DNA of 64,000 bases from VXPW01 sp965215575 (GCA_965215575.1 OZ244069.1:1426001-1490000), one strand, 5' to 3'. Positions 33,546 through 42,647 are shown, counted from the stretch's first letter. Program-made: numbers and translations. Notes: generated from the letters alone by a model not told the origin.

Positions 33546-34148
33546 GTGGTCGAAGGCCTTTCCGCTGCCCTTGGGCGCCTCTACGCGTGGGTACTCAAGC
33601 TCGCGGGGCATCGTCATGCGGGGCCTGCCCTTGCAGCGGTGGCATTCGCCGAGAGCTCGTTCTTCCCAGTGCCGCCCGACGCCATGATCGTGCCGATGGT
33701 GCTCGCGCGCCGCGAGCGCTGGATCCAGATCGCGCTGATCGCGTTGGCGGGATCGGTGGCCGGCGGCTTTCTGGGCTACGCCATTGGAAACCTGCTCTGG
33801 GATGCGGTCGGGGAAACCATCCTCGGGTTCTACCGCCTGGGCAATGCATTTGCGGAGTTCCAGGACTGGTATGCGGATGGGGGGGCACTGATCGTGTTTC
33901 TCGCCGCGTTCACGCCGCTGCCCTACAAGGCAATTACGATCGCGAGTGGGGTGGTGGGCATGGACCTCTGGGCGTTCGGGCTGGCATCGATCGCGGGCCG
34001 CGGGTTGCGGTTCTTCGTGGTGGCAGCCTTACCGGCGCTGCTTGGGGCGCGGGCCGAGACCCTGATCCGCCGGCATGCGCGCTTGGCCACTTGGGCCGGC
34101 TTGGCGCTGCTGGCCGCCGTCGCATTCGCTGTGGTGCTGGCGGCCTAG
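33546..34148 (+). CDS. YqaA-family (VTT/DedA-like) membrane protein
   Basis: A 200-residue integral membrane protein with the SNARE-associated/VTT fold: AFAESSFFPVPPDAMIVPMV, GSVAGGFLGYAIG and FTPLPYKAITIASGVVGM. DedA-related proteins act in lipid or cation handling at the membrane; the exact role of YqaA members is not settled. GTG start, 2 bp after the ABC ATPase stop, so it is read with the transporter genes. Confidence 0.88.
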   Translation: MVEGLSAALGRLYAWVLKLAGHRHAGPALAAVAFAESSFFPVPPDAMIVPMVLARRERWIQIALIALAGSVAGGFLGYAIGNLLWDAVGETILGFYRLGNAFAEFQDWYADGGALIVFLAAFTPLPYKAITIASGVVGMDLWAFGLASIAGRGLRFFVVAALPALLGARAETLIRRHARLATWAGLALLAAVAFAVVLAA

Positions 34149-34157
34149 GAGCGGGGC

Positions 34158-34688
34158 GTGCGAACGGACATCGTGGCATCGGTCTGGCGATGGGGCGTCG
34201 GGATGCCGCGCGGGTACTTCGTGCTGGCGGCAGTCGCATCGATCGTGGCGTTGGTGTCAGCGCTGGTCATGCAGTATGGCTTCGGGCTTCCGCCGTGTGA
34301 TCTCTGTATCGAGCAGCGCTGGGGGTTTGCTGGAGCTGGAGCGCTCGCGGCGAGTGGGCTGCTTGTGCATAGGATCGGAATTTCACAGCGAGCGATGGTG
34401 CTCGCGGTCGGCGCGGCGTTTCTGGTCACGACAGGCCTTGCCCTCCGGCATGTCGGTGTGGAGCAGAAATGGTGGCCGGGGCCGGAGACCTGCACGGCTA
34501 CCGGTGCGGATGCGCAGACCACGGACGAGCTCCTGGAGGCCATCATGAACGCCCCGCTGGTCCGGTGCGACGAGGTGCCGGCGAGCTTGCTCGGCCTGTC
34601 GATCGCGGGCTGGGTGGTGGTGAGTGCGTCGGTGCTGGCAGCACTTGCCGCCGTGGTGTTCGCTCGGAGCAGGGAAGCAGGGCGGTGA
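34158..34688 (+). CDS. dsbB: Disulfide bond formation protein DsbB
   Basis: A 176-residue four-helix membrane protein. The quinone-linked pair C47-C50 in GLPPCDLCIEQRW follows helix 1-2, and the second periplasmic pair is seen in PETCTATG and VRCDE. It re-oxidises DsbA and passes electrons to ubiquinone. GTG start, 9 bp after the YqaA stop; its stop overlaps the coq7 start by 4 bp. No dsbA in the window. Confidence 0.9.
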   Translation: MRTDIVASVWRWGVGMPRGYFVLAAVASIVALVSALVMQYGFGLPPCDLCIEQRWGFAGAGALAASGLLVHRIGISQRAMVLAVGAAFLVTTGLALRHVGVEQKWWPGPETCTATGADAQTTDELLEAIMNAPLVRCDEVPASLLGLSIAGWVVVSASVLAALAAVVFARSREAGR

Positions 34689-35254
34689 CGGAGCGTCATC
34701 GTCGACAACCAAGGAAGGCTCCGCGCCTTCCAGGCGATCCGACGCCGGAGCAGCGGGTCGCGCGCATTCTCAGGGTGGATCACGCTGGCGAATACGGAGC
34801 AAAGCGCATCTACGAAGGCCAGCTAGCTGTCTTGGGCGAGACGTCCGCGGGACCGGTGATTCAGGAGATGGCTGACGGCGAACAGCGTCATCTCGCTTCA
34901 TTTGCGGATGACTTGGCGGAACGCGGTATCAGACCAACAGTGCTGATGCCTGTGTGGCACGTAGCGGGGTACGGATTGGGTGTTGCGACTGCGGTGTTGG
35001 GGCCGGAGGGGGCCATGGCGTGTACGGAGGCTGTCGAGGAAGTGATTGACGGCCATTACGCACGGCAGGAGCAGACGCTTGGCGATGCTGAGCCCGAACT
35101 CCGGGGGAGAATTCGTGAATTCCGTACGGACGAACTCGGACACCGGGACACCGCCCGCGCGGAAGGTGCGGCGTCTGCTCCGGGATATCGAGTGCTGCGA
35201 CGGTCCGTTCGAGCGTCAACGCGGCTAGCCATCTGGCTGTCCGAGCGAATATGA
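34685..35254 (+). CDS. coq7: Demethoxyubiquinone hydroxylase Coq7
   Basis: A 189-residue diiron monooxygenase that adds the C6 hydroxyl in ubiquinone synthesis. Ligand motifs: RVDHAGEYGAKRIYEGQ (EYxA), DGEQRHLASF (ExxH), TEAVEEVIDGHY and TDELGHRDTA (DExxH). Length is normal for bacterial Coq7. GTG start overlapping dsbB; the last gene of a tight run that began with the M20 amidohydrolase. Its presence shows that the organism uses ubiquinone, hence a proteobacterium. Confidence 0.92.
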   Translation: MTERHRRQPRKAPRLPGDPTPEQRVARILRVDHAGEYGAKRIYEGQLAVLGETSAGPVIQEMADGEQRHLASFADDLAERGIRPTVLMPVWHVAGYGLGVATAVLGPEGAMACTEAVEEVIDGHYARQEQTLGDAEPELRGRIREFRTDELGHRDTARAEGAASAPGYRVLRRSVRASTRLAIWLSERI

Positions 35255-35347
35255 GTTCTTGTTGGCAAAGGCCCGCACCCAGCCCCTGCACGTGGCGCTC
35301 ACGTCATCTGCGTAGTCGCCGCGACGGGACTCAAGGCCATGTACAAA

Positions 35348-35560
35348 TTATTCCAGAGTCGTTTCGAATTCGTGCTTCTTGCCCCGGAGCCACTGGTTAA
35401 GCGCCAGCGCTGTGCCATTCGCCCGCGCGCCTCGCACTGCGCATTCCCAGACGATCGCCACCCGCCACCCTGCTCCCACCAATGCCTTCCTGGTTCGTAG
35501 ATCTCGTTCAACGTTGGCCTTGAACTTCTCTTGCCAAAAGTCAGATCGAGTTGACGGGTC
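35348..35560 (-). pseudogene. vsr: C-terminal fragment of a Vsr mismatch endonuclease
   Basis: 71 codons read STRSDFWQEKFKANVERDLR, TRKALVGAGWRVAIVWECAV and end at a TAA (35348). The FW-x-K-F-x-x-N, RD and GWRV-x-x-WEC blocks are the C-terminal half of very-short-patch-repair endonucleases. The N-terminal catalytic part is missing; an IS110 fragment lies where it should be. Vsr genes normally sit beside cytosine methyltransferases, absent here. Confidence 0.78.
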
Positions 35561-35979
35561 ACAAGTGCGAATTCTGGTGGATTTAATCCCATTGTTTCAA
35601 GATTTCCCCGATCCTTGCGTAATCGGCGCAGCTTGGTCTTCCCGCCGGTGCCTCCATGCCGTGGCGCCAGACCCAGCGAAGCCGCGAACTGCCGGCCGCT
35701 CCGGAACTGGGAGCCGTCGCCGAGGGCCGCGGTCAAGGCCATTGCCGTGAGCAAGCCGACCGACCCCGAAGAATCTCCGAGACGCCGGCTCACCGGATAG
35801 TGCCGGTGCCAAGCCTTGAGCTGCGTCTCCGGCACCGTGGCCTGCTGGCCGATCTGCTCCAACATCGTCGTATAGACACTCAGTGCGGCGCGAGCCAACG
35901 TCGGTAACCGGTCGTCCTCAGGATCCGCGACGACCGCAATCAGCATCGTCACCCCGGCCCGGTTCTGCGGGGCTGGTCG
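35561..35979 (-). pseudogene. IS110/IS1111-family transposase C-terminal fragment
   Basis: Minus-strand reading gives GLLTAMALTAALGDGSQFRS, GRQFAASLGLAPRHGGTGGK and TKLRRLRKDRGNLETM, the transposase_20 domain of IS110 elements, preceded by a helical linker. The N-terminal DEDD part is absent. Its reading frame runs on from a formamidase fragment, making a chance chimera. Confidence 0.8.
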
Positions 35980-36547
35980 CCGGAACTTGTCGAACACGTA
36001 AAGGTTCAAGACTGGGGTCACGATGTAGTTCAGCACGTCGACGACCTGCCCGAACCGGAGGTCGATGGCGACACTTGCCAGGATGTATGTCCGCTCGCGC
36101 GTCATCCCGTGCTTGGACTGGATGCAGTCGAGCATCCCCATGAGTGCGTGCCGCGCGACGAGGGTGAGATCCTTGCTCAGGTTCTCGAGTGCTCCGATTT
36201 TCTGCGATTCGAGGTAGGGCACGTGGATCGGGACCTCGTCGACTGACTTGAGCGGGAGCTCGATCGCCTGGTGGATTCAAGTCGGTTCGATGTCCCGGAT
36301 CTTGCCGTTGCCCGAGACGTGCGGCGCCACCATCCCGGCACCGCCACCCTCAAGGATGCGAGTCCGCGCGCCACCACGGCGCCGATCTCGATCGCCGTGC
36401 CGGAGACCTCGCCGTCGCCCTAGGCGTAGTGCACGTCGTCCGCGAAGCAGGGGAAGGTGCTCTTAGTGCCAACCTGCGTCTGCTGCACGTCCGTGTTGCC
36501 GCCGTTCTCACGGAGCGGGATCGTGCGCAAGCAGTCCGCGCTGTGGG
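35980..36547 (-). pseudogene. Second, broken copy of the formamidase 3' region
   Basis: Matches 47879-48468 of the complete formamidase gene along its length (YLESQKIGALENLSKDLTLV, GMTRERTYILASVAIDLRFG, VLNLYVFDKFR). It carries an in-frame TAG where the intact gene has Gln, a deletion of about 20 bp near 36445, and smaller indels. Bounded by an IS110 fragment on one side and a resolvase fragment on the other, so it was moved by recombination. Confidence 0.85.
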
Positions 36548-36964
36548 CTTCTTTCTGGTTCGTATATCGCGTGCCGGGGCGGTCTGGAGCACTGCCTGTG
36601 TGCGTTTGCTGATAATCGCGGACTCGAACTCCGCCAGCACCCCGAAGATGCGGAAGGTCAATTGGCCGGCAATGAAATCACTGTCAGTCGCCTACTCGAG
36701 GATCGGTTGGCCCACGCCCCGAGTGCGGAGCGGTTTCGCATGGGCAGTCGGGTCCTTAAACGTGCGTCGCAGCCGGTCGAGACGCCAATCCACGAGCGAA
36801 TCGCCTGCAGGGAGATTAGGTGAAGCGTTGCGGAGGCCCGGATGCTCGCCCGCACCGCTAGCATGGTGCTCTAAATTCGGCTCGCAGCCGACATCCCAGA
36901 GGGCATCGCGCAGGAGATCGAGCATCTGGTTGTCGTTCGAGACACGGGCGCCGCCGATCAGCAC
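36548..36964 (-). pseudogene. Serine resolvase/invertase, nonsense-mutated and truncated
   Basis: Reads MLIGGARVSNDNQMLDLLRD (catalytic Ser in ARVS), LVDWRLDRLRRTFKD, an in-frame TAG at 36692-36694, then LTFRIFGVLAEFESAIISKR and TQAVLQ. The C-terminal helix-turn-helix is replaced by the formamidase fragment. The Tn3-type resolvase pattern is clear. Confidence 0.82.
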
Positions 36965-37041
36965 AGGCGCATTGGCTTAACCCATAATTCGCCATCTATC
37001 GATATTCGACACACCGCGAACCCCTTGGCAGGCTCAGCAGC

Positions 37042-38139
37042 ATGAAGTTTCAATTGGCCATCAATATGGAGCGCCTGACGCCCGACCTGAACATGACTGA
37101 TGTAGAGCGCCACACGCTCGAGATGGTGCAGATGGCGGATGAAGGCGGGTTCGCAATCGCATGGGCTGCCGAGCACCATGCGCTGGAGATGACGATTGCG
37201 CCCAATCCATTCCAGATCCTGACCTGGTGGGCCGCTCACACGTCCCGCATCCGGCTCGGCTCAGCGGTGGTCGTGGCAGCCTACTGGCACCCGATCAAGG
37301 CCGCGGGCGAGGCCGCTTTGCTGGATCTCTATAGCGGCGGGCGTCTCGAGTTCGGCATCGGCTCCGGCGCCTACCAGCGCGAGTTCGACCGCATGCATCC
37401 CGGCCTGCAGCGCACGGACGGATTCCGGTACATGAACGAGATGCTGCCGGCGGTGAAGGCCCTGTGGCAGGGCGACTACGAGCACAAGGGCGAGTTCTGG
37501 TCCTTTCCAGCCGCAACCTCGGTGCCGAAGCCGTTGCAGAAACCTCATCCACCGATCTGGATCGCGGCGCGATCGCCTGACACCTACGACTTCGCGGTGA
37601 AGCACGACTGCAACATTCTCTCCTGGCCCCTGACCCGCCCGATGTCGGAGGTCGAGCTCTACAAGGAGCGCCTGGAAACCGCCCTGGCCGACAACCCCGG
37701 CAAGTCGCGGCCGATATTCGCCACCATGCGTCACACGGTGGTGTACGACCGCAAGGAGGAGTGGGAGGTTCCGGTGAAGGCCGCGATGCGCCAGCTCGGC
37801 CAGTTCGAGAACCTGTTCAAAAACCTCGGAGACGTTGTCGACGGATTTCCCCGGACGGTCGATTTCTCGGAGCTGGAGAACCGGGACGAGTACGACCCGC
37901 ACATGCTCCATCGCAACTTGATGTGGGGACGGAGCTGGATACGATATCCAGAGTTTTTCACCCGAGGGCCAAACCCGTCTGATCGAGGTGAAGACCACGA
38001 ACGGCTGGGAGCGGACCCCGTTTTACATTACGCGGAACGAACTCGCTGTCGCGGAAGCCCGGCCCGCCGAGTGGTGTATGCTTCGGTTGTGGAATTTCGC
38101 TCGCCAACCGAGGGCCTTCGAACTCCGCCCGCCCCTTGA
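37042..38139 (+). CDS. Luciferase-like flavin monooxygenase with replaced C-terminus
   Basis: Residues 1-295 or so are a normal LLM-class FMN-dependent oxidoreductase: MKFQLAINMERLTPD, AAEHHALEMTIAPNPF, LGSAVVVAAYWHPIKAAGEA, GSGAYQREFDRMHP. At HRNLMWG, where the family has NLMFGTPDEVI and about 60 more residues, the sequence jumps at about 37930 into the 3' part of an unrelated DUF3883 gene read in the wrong frame. The 70 terminal residues are therefore not native. Activity is doubtful, since the last barrel strands and helices are gone. Confidence 0.75.
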   Translation: MKFQLAINMERLTPDLNMTDVERHTLEMVQMADEGGFAIAWAAEHHALEMTIAPNPFQILTWWAAHTSRIRLGSAVVVAAYWHPIKAAGEAALLDLYSGGRLEFGIGSGAYQREFDRMHPGLQRTDGFRYMNEMLPAVKALWQGDYEHKGEFWSFPAATSVPKPLQKPHPPIWIAARSPDTYDFAVKHDCNILSWPLTRPMSEVELYKERLETALADNPGKSRPIFATMRHTVVYDRKEEWEVPVKAAMRQLGQFENLFKNLGDVVDGFPRTVDFSELENRDEYDPHMLHRNLMWGRSWIRYPEFFTRGPNPSDRGEDHERLGADPVLHYAERTRCRGSPARRVVYASVVEFRSPTEGLRTPPAP

Positions 38140-38188
38140 CGCACACGTAATGCTCATTGCGACCAGCTACGAGGCTCGACTTCGCTGA
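37931..38188 (+). pseudogene. DUF3883 (NO VEIN-type) C-terminal fragment
   Basis: In the frame +1 to the luciferase-like gene: GYDIQSFSPEGQTRLIEVKT, TPFYITRNELAVAEA, LWNFARQPRAFELRP, ending at the TGA at 38186-38188. This is the PD-(D/E)xK-like DUF3883 domain found at the C-terminus of helicases and restriction-type defence proteins. Everything upstream is lost. Confidence 0.78.
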
Positions 38189-38195
38189 TCGAGTT

Positions 38196-38597
38196 TCATC
38201 TTGGTTTCCTCACTTGGGTGATGCCAGCCTCCCTCCCGCTGTTTTCGCATACAGCACCACCGCTGCCCGTCTCGCGAGGGTAGTCCTCTTCGCACGCGGC
38301 CCAGGTTACGCGGCCTGCGAGCTCCGGTCCTGTCCCTGCCGTGCCGAACTCCGGCACCCAATGCGAACATGGGTACCAGTCCATGCTATTGCGGGGGCGG
38401 CATATTCCCTCGTCATTCCAGATGACGAAAATGCCGACACCGCAGCGGTTATGGAAGGTGCCGGTTTCCTTCCCTGCCATTTCGAGTTTCAAACAGCCGC
38501 CGGGGTCAGCTTCCGTGGAATGCGGAACCAAAATGGCGCTGAAGGCTAAGACGGCAAAAGACAGAGCGGCGAAGACAGGAGGCGCCTTGAACGTCAT
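38196..38597 (-). CDS. Secreted Cys-containing hypothetical protein
   Basis: A 133-residue protein with a Sec signal (APPVFAALSFAVLAFSAILV). The mature part has six or so cysteines in a pattern GCLKLEMAG, NRCGVGIFVIWNDEGICRP, YPCSHWVPEFG, TWAACEEDYP. It resembles the small secreted domains associated with DUF4189-like proteins, but I do not recognise a family. GGAGAG precedes the ATG. It lies convergent to the DUF3883 fragment. Confidence 0.6.
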   Translation of the reverse strand: MTFKAPPVFAALSFAVLAFSAILVPHSTEADPGGCLKLEMAGKETGTFHNRCGVGIFVIWNDEGICRPRNSMDWYPCSHWVPEFGTAGTGPELAGRVTWAACEEDYPRETGSGGAVCENSGREAGITQVRKPR

Positions 38598-39259
38598 GAG
38601 TTCTCTCCGGGCCAGCATGCGAATGCGCATAGTGTGGCTGGTGGCGGGGGCTACTGGCAACCCCGATTCCGGAGGCAGCTTCGGCCCGGGTGCGGCGCCT
38701 CCGTGCTGCTGTCCAACTGCGGTTCGGTGCAGATCCTGTCGCGCGGCGCTGACACCTGAGGTTTGCTCGGAAGGCGTCTCGTGAAGACGACCTTCGCCGA
38801 TCTCGATTGCGAAGGCGTCCGTTTGCGGGCTCACGACCTCACAGCCGGCCCACCCGATCAGGCGTACTTCCGATCGTGGAGCGTGCCGATGACGATCCCC
38901 AGGATCTCGAAGCCGTCGCCATCGACAGGGATCGCGTCGAAGTCGGGGTTCTCCGGCACCAGGGCGACATGTTCGTTGATGGCACCGCTGATCGTAAGGG
39001 CGAACAGGATCCACTCGAACACGGCGATGTTCCGGTTGGCTCGGTTCAGACAGGAGGCGACGCCTCGGCACTTGGTCAGCTCATCGTTAGCGTGTAAGCG
39101 AGTGATCCTGAGGTTTTGGTGAAATGCCTGAAATCGCGACCGAACAAAGTACCACCGGTGCTGTGCGCCGCATAAGCGCCACAGCACTCGTCGTCGACCA
39201 GCGTCTCGCACGATTTGGATGTTTTACTCGTACTGTGTGCTTGGCGCCTCGCTCCAAGT
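38598..39259. other. Degenerate region with an S24/UmuD-like remnant
   Basis: About 660 bp with no intact gene. On the minus strand, 38858-39050 reads EHVALVPENPDFDAIPVDGD and FEILGIVIG, the end of LexA/UmuD-type (S24) peptidases, with the preceding Ser/Lys region scrambled over frames. I take it as a dead fragment. Confidence 0.4.
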
Positions 39260-39466
39260 CTACAGTTCGGATTCATCGACGTTCGCCAGTTTCATGAGGT
39301 GCCGCTGCAGGCCGCGCTTGAGTAACGCATTGCCGTGGACCGGTACCGAGATGCGGAAATTCGATTCTGTTTTCGCTTAGATGTGGTGGCCGCCTCGCGT
39401 GCGCCTCCGCGTCCATGCCCGCGCTTTCAGCACCCGCCAAAGGCGCTTCCCGCTGACCGGTCTCAC
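39260..39466 (-). pseudogene. hicA: HicA-type toxin with a nonsense codon
   Basis: Starts at a GTG overlapping the hicB stop: VSGKRLWRVLKARAWTRRRT, RGGHHI, then TAA at 39377-39379, then in the same frame FRISVPVHGNALLKRGLQRH and LMKLANVDESEL to a TAG at 39260. The GGHHI of the catalytic His and the PVHGN block are otherwise normal. One base change would restore it. Confidence 0.8.
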
Positions 39467-39666
39467 ACGGCGATATCGATGACCCTGCGGGAACCGGATG
39501 TGTCGACCTCGGCGATGTCCACAGCGAGGCACCCCTCGACCGCCTCGTAGAGGTTGTTCAGCAACTCCTCAAACGAGTCTCCCTGCGTCGCACATCCGGG
39601 GATGGCTGGAACCTCGGCCCAATAGCCGCCTTCTTCCGCTTCGTGAACGAGCACCTTTAGCTTCAT
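39463..39666 (-). CDS. hicB: HicB-type antitoxin
   Basis: A 67-residue HicB antitoxin with the partial RNase-H fold: MKLKVLVHEAEEGGYWAEVP, IPGCATQGDSFEELLNNLYE, ending VIDIAV. AAAGGA precedes the ATG. Gene order antitoxin-toxin and a short overlap. The toxin partner has a premature stop, so the antitoxin may be left without a target. Confidence 0.85.
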   Translation of the reverse strand: MKLKVLVHEAEEGGYWAEVPAIPGCATQGDSFEELLNNLYEAVEGCLAVDIAEVDTSGSRRVIDIAV

Positions 39667-40096
39667 TGCGTCCTTTCTGGTTCGGGTGTGCAGCACCGAA
39701 GGCTGACCTACTCCGGTCGAGAGCAGTGTCGGCGCCTCCGAGTGCGGCGCTGTGAGATGGAGGCGCCGGGAAGCATGGTCGATGTCGAACCTGATCGGTT
39801 TGCAGGAGGCGTCAAGAACGACGTTCAGCCCGTTTGCAACCACGAGTATTTCCCCGCGGTACCGCAACCTGTTCACCGGCATGGAAGCCGCTCCCGAAGT
39901 CTTATCGGCGGGATGCCTAATGATGCTTGACGATCCGGATGCGCTCACCTTGGGGACCCCGGGGTCGACTTCGTTTGGCTCGCGATCGACGGTCCCGACC
40001 GCACCACGAAGCGCCGCGGATTCGCCCTTGTCGGCCGGGAGACCGGCGAGTGCCTGTCACCCGACCGAGCCGACATCCTCAGAAGATTGGCAACGA
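39667..40096. other. Intergenic, weak coding character only
   Basis: 430 bp. On the plus strand DFVWLAIDGPDRTTKRRGFA and LVGRETGECLSPDRADIL near 39970-40080 look protein-like but have no start or family; a fragment is possible. The hicB promoter lies here. Confidence 0.3.
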
Positions 40097-41917
40097 TCAC
40101 CCACCGGCACCGATCGCCGAATGGGATCGATTGCCAGGGGGTGCCGGACGCGTCAACGGGATCATGCCTTCGTCACAGGCCTTGATTTGAAGCGCCAGAT
40201 ATTTTGAGTAAATCCGGCATTGGGCGAAGCTGCCCGCAATGAACCAGAGTCCGGGCTGTCCGGTCCGGGTCCATAGGTTGCGGAGTTCCTGTTGCTCGGG
40301 GTCGAACCCCCAGATTGGGCCGACGCGATCGGCGACGTCATTGCCGAACAGTTTTCGGACGAGATAGTCCTGACCCTTGAAGCCAGTGGCCAGAACGATC
40401 AGATCGGCTGGCCGCACATCGCCATTTCGCATGCGCGCGCCGTCGGCGACAAACCTGTTGATATCGGAGAACTGGACCAGCCCGATCTTGCCATCGGCGA
40501 TTAGATCCGAGCAGCCAACATTGAAATAGTAGCCGCCACCGCGCTCCAGATACTTGAATTGCCAGCCTGTATTGTCGGTACCGAAGTCGATCTTGAATCC
40601 CACGCGCGCAAGGCCGTCGAGAAGATCCCGGTCGAGCGCCTTGGCTTGCTCCGTGATCTGCTGGTGCGTCTTCCTTAGCACCTTCAATGGCATCGACGCG
40701 GTGATGAGATCGCAGTCTGCCAGAGGGGGCCCTTCGTCGTACAGGGCGTAGGGAAGCTGAGCGCTTGGCTCGATATTGACGATCAGGGTCGGGTTCCGCT
40801 GGACCAGCGTGACATTTGCGCCGTGCGAATACAGGTCCTGCGCAATGTCATGGCCGCTGTTGCCCGTCCCGACGACCAGCACGTTGCGGTCTGCCCAATC
40901 GGTGCTTTCCCCGAATTCACTGGAATGCAGAACCCGGCCACCAAAGTCCGTCAAGCTTGGAATATGTGGCAGATTGGGAATGCCACTGACACCGGTCGCC
41001 ATGACGACATGGCGCGGATGAATCTCCCGAGTCTTGCCGTCCGGCGAACGCAGCAGCACCGACCATCTTTCGTCTTGCTCGTCGTAGGTGCCGCCAGCGA
41101 ACTCGGTGCCCGTCCAGAAATTGAGCTCCATGATTTCGACATAGGCCTCGAACCAGCCGGCGATCTTGTCCTTGGGGATGTAGGTCGGCCAGCTCGGCGG
41201 GAAGGGAAGATAGGGTAAGTGATTGACGTGAACCTGATTGTGCAGGGTCAACGCATGGTAGCGGTTGCGCCAGTTGTCCCCGATGCGGTCTTCGCGATCG
41301 ACGATGAGCGTGTCGACATTCAATTGCGTCAGGCGCGCAGCGATGGACAGCCCCGCGTGCCCTCCGCCGACCACAAGGACAGCCGGATCCCGGTCGGCAT
41401 AGGCGACGGAGGATTGCCTCTGGTCGAACCAGTTCGGTCCCCGGAAATCCCTTGAATAGGACTGACCTGTCGGCCTGGCATGGCCGACTGCTGCCTCAAA
41501 CCCTTCGATCTCGCTGAGCGCTGTTAGCAGCGTCCACGCCTTGACAGCTCCATCATCGCCGTCGCGGATCAGACGAAGGACTCCCTCGGCTGGGCCGAAT
41601 GCGGTCGCGAACTTGAATATGGCTTCGATCCCCTCCGTTCCCGCCCGGGTGACGAGGCGGGGCGGCGTGCGGCACCGGTCCGTTTCGAAACGGAGGGGTT
41701 TGGCGCTTGGCCCATACTGCTTCAACGCTTCGACGATGTTCGTCGGGCCACTGATGGTCTGAACGTGCCAGGTGAAGGCGAGGAGATCGCGCCAGTGGCC
41801 GTTGCGGAGAAATAACGATTCGAGGGCCGCCGAACTGGAATCGGAAATAGCCGTCTCGAAATCTGCAAGCCAGCGGTCAACAATCCGCGATGGGGAGTCC
41901 TCTAACCCAGCCAGCAT
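40097..41917 (-). CDS. Flavin-containing monooxygenase with SnoaL-like N-terminal domain
   Basis: A 606-residue two-part protein. Residues 1-140 or so resemble a SnoaL/NTF2 domain. The rest is a group-B flavoprotein monooxygenase: FAD motif VVGGGHAGLSIA near 182, the HALTLHNQVHVNHLPYLPF block (FMO/BVMO-like), an NADPH motif VVGTGNSGHDIAQ near 350, and LATGFKGQ near 525. Such fused proteins oxygenate N, S or ketone groups. It stands alone on the minus strand, with the guanidine operon divergent. Confidence 0.87.
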   Translation of the reverse strand: MLAGLEDSPSRIVDRWLADFETAISDSSSAALESLFLRNGHWRDLLAFTWHVQTISGPTNIVEALKQYGPSAKPLRFETDRCRTPPRLVTRAGTEGIEAIFKFATAFGPAEGVLRLIRDGDDGAVKAWTLLTALSEIEGFEAAVGHARPTGQSYSRDFRGPNWFDQRQSSVAYADRDPAVLVVGGGHAGLSIAARLTQLNVDTLIVDREDRIGDNWRNRYHALTLHNQVHVNHLPYLPFPPSWPTYIPKDKIAGWFEAYVEIMELNFWTGTEFAGGTYDEQDERWSVLLRSPDGKTREIHPRHVVMATGVSGIPNLPHIPSLTDFGGRVLHSSEFGESTDWADRNVLVVGTGNSGHDIAQDLYSHGANVTLVQRNPTLIVNIEPSAQLPYALYDEGPPLADCDLITASMPLKVLRKTHQQITEQAKALDRDLLDGLARVGFKIDFGTDNTGWQFKYLERGGGYYFNVGCSDLIADGKIGLVQFSDINRFVADGARMRNGDVRPADLIVLATGFKGQDYLVRKLFGNDVADRVGPIWGFDPEQQELRNLWTRTGQPGLWFIAGSFAQCRIYSKYLALQIKACDEGMIPLTRPAPPGNRSHSAIGAGG

Positions 41918-42647
41918 GCTTTGTTCCTTGTCCTTGCCGCCAATCTATCGGTCATCGGGACCCTATCGTCATGGACGCGCGGGGGATGTCCCGCACACTG
42001 TTGACATTCGTTCAGCAGGCACTGCTGGTCGGGCAGTTTAGGCAGCTGACCAGCCCCGATCGATGGGTCCAGGCGGAATGTTAGTGCACGGCGGGTTTCG
42101 TGGCCAAGCCGGCCTGGCGGCGGAGCGTAGCGGAGCCGGATGGCCGGCCTGGCGACAGGATGGTGTCCGGCGCCGGTGGGCGGTAGCCCAAGGCGCTGGG
42201 ATGGCGCGCCGTATTGTCATGGTGACGCCAAGCCGCGATCCGGAGTTGGGCCTCCTGCCGATCGTCTGCGAAATGCCGAACTGGAGGTCGGCGTTGTGGA
42301 TGATGGAGCGCTGGGCGTGAACGCCGCGTTCGAGGGTAAGACGGAGGCCAAAGTTTCAGGAGACGACCAAACTGTGATCTCTGGTTCAGACGGCTGTCAA
42401 TCGATCTTGGCTCTCGGAACAGCCGTCGCCAATCATGACGCTCGTGTCGGCGGCCTGTCCGATAGCCGACGCCACACAGCTAAGTTGAATACATGCATAT
42501 TATTTAGTCTTAAGATCATCACGCATGATAATAAGAAAGGCATCAAATAGGGGTTTCCGGGTCTCGTCCGGCGCGTGGGGTGCGTGGCAGCAAAATTGCC
42601 TGGATCCTAACTAGCCAAGGTCAAACGCACTTGCGGTGGGGGAATCC
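41918..42647. promoter_or_regulatory. Long divergent region upstream of the guanidine-type operon
   Basis: 730 bp without a supported gene. A partial inverted repeat CTTAAGATCAT-CACGC-ATGATAATAAG lies at 42509-42535 (9 of 11 arm bases pair), in an AT-rich island about 110 bp before the binding-protein ATG; a regulator site is likely. Guanidine riboswitch consensus not found. GGTGGGGGA before 42648 is the ribosome binding site. Confidence 0.45.

Noticed and set aside
35299..36222. 307-residue continuous frame as one gene
   Set aside because: It is a chance read-through of a formamidase end, an IS110 piece and an off-frame vsr piece.
42536..42647. Possible guanidine-I (ykkC) riboswitch before the guanidine operon
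   Set aside because: ATAGGGGTTTCCGG faintly recalls the 5' motif, but the GGTCCGAGAG block and the later conserved stem are absent.
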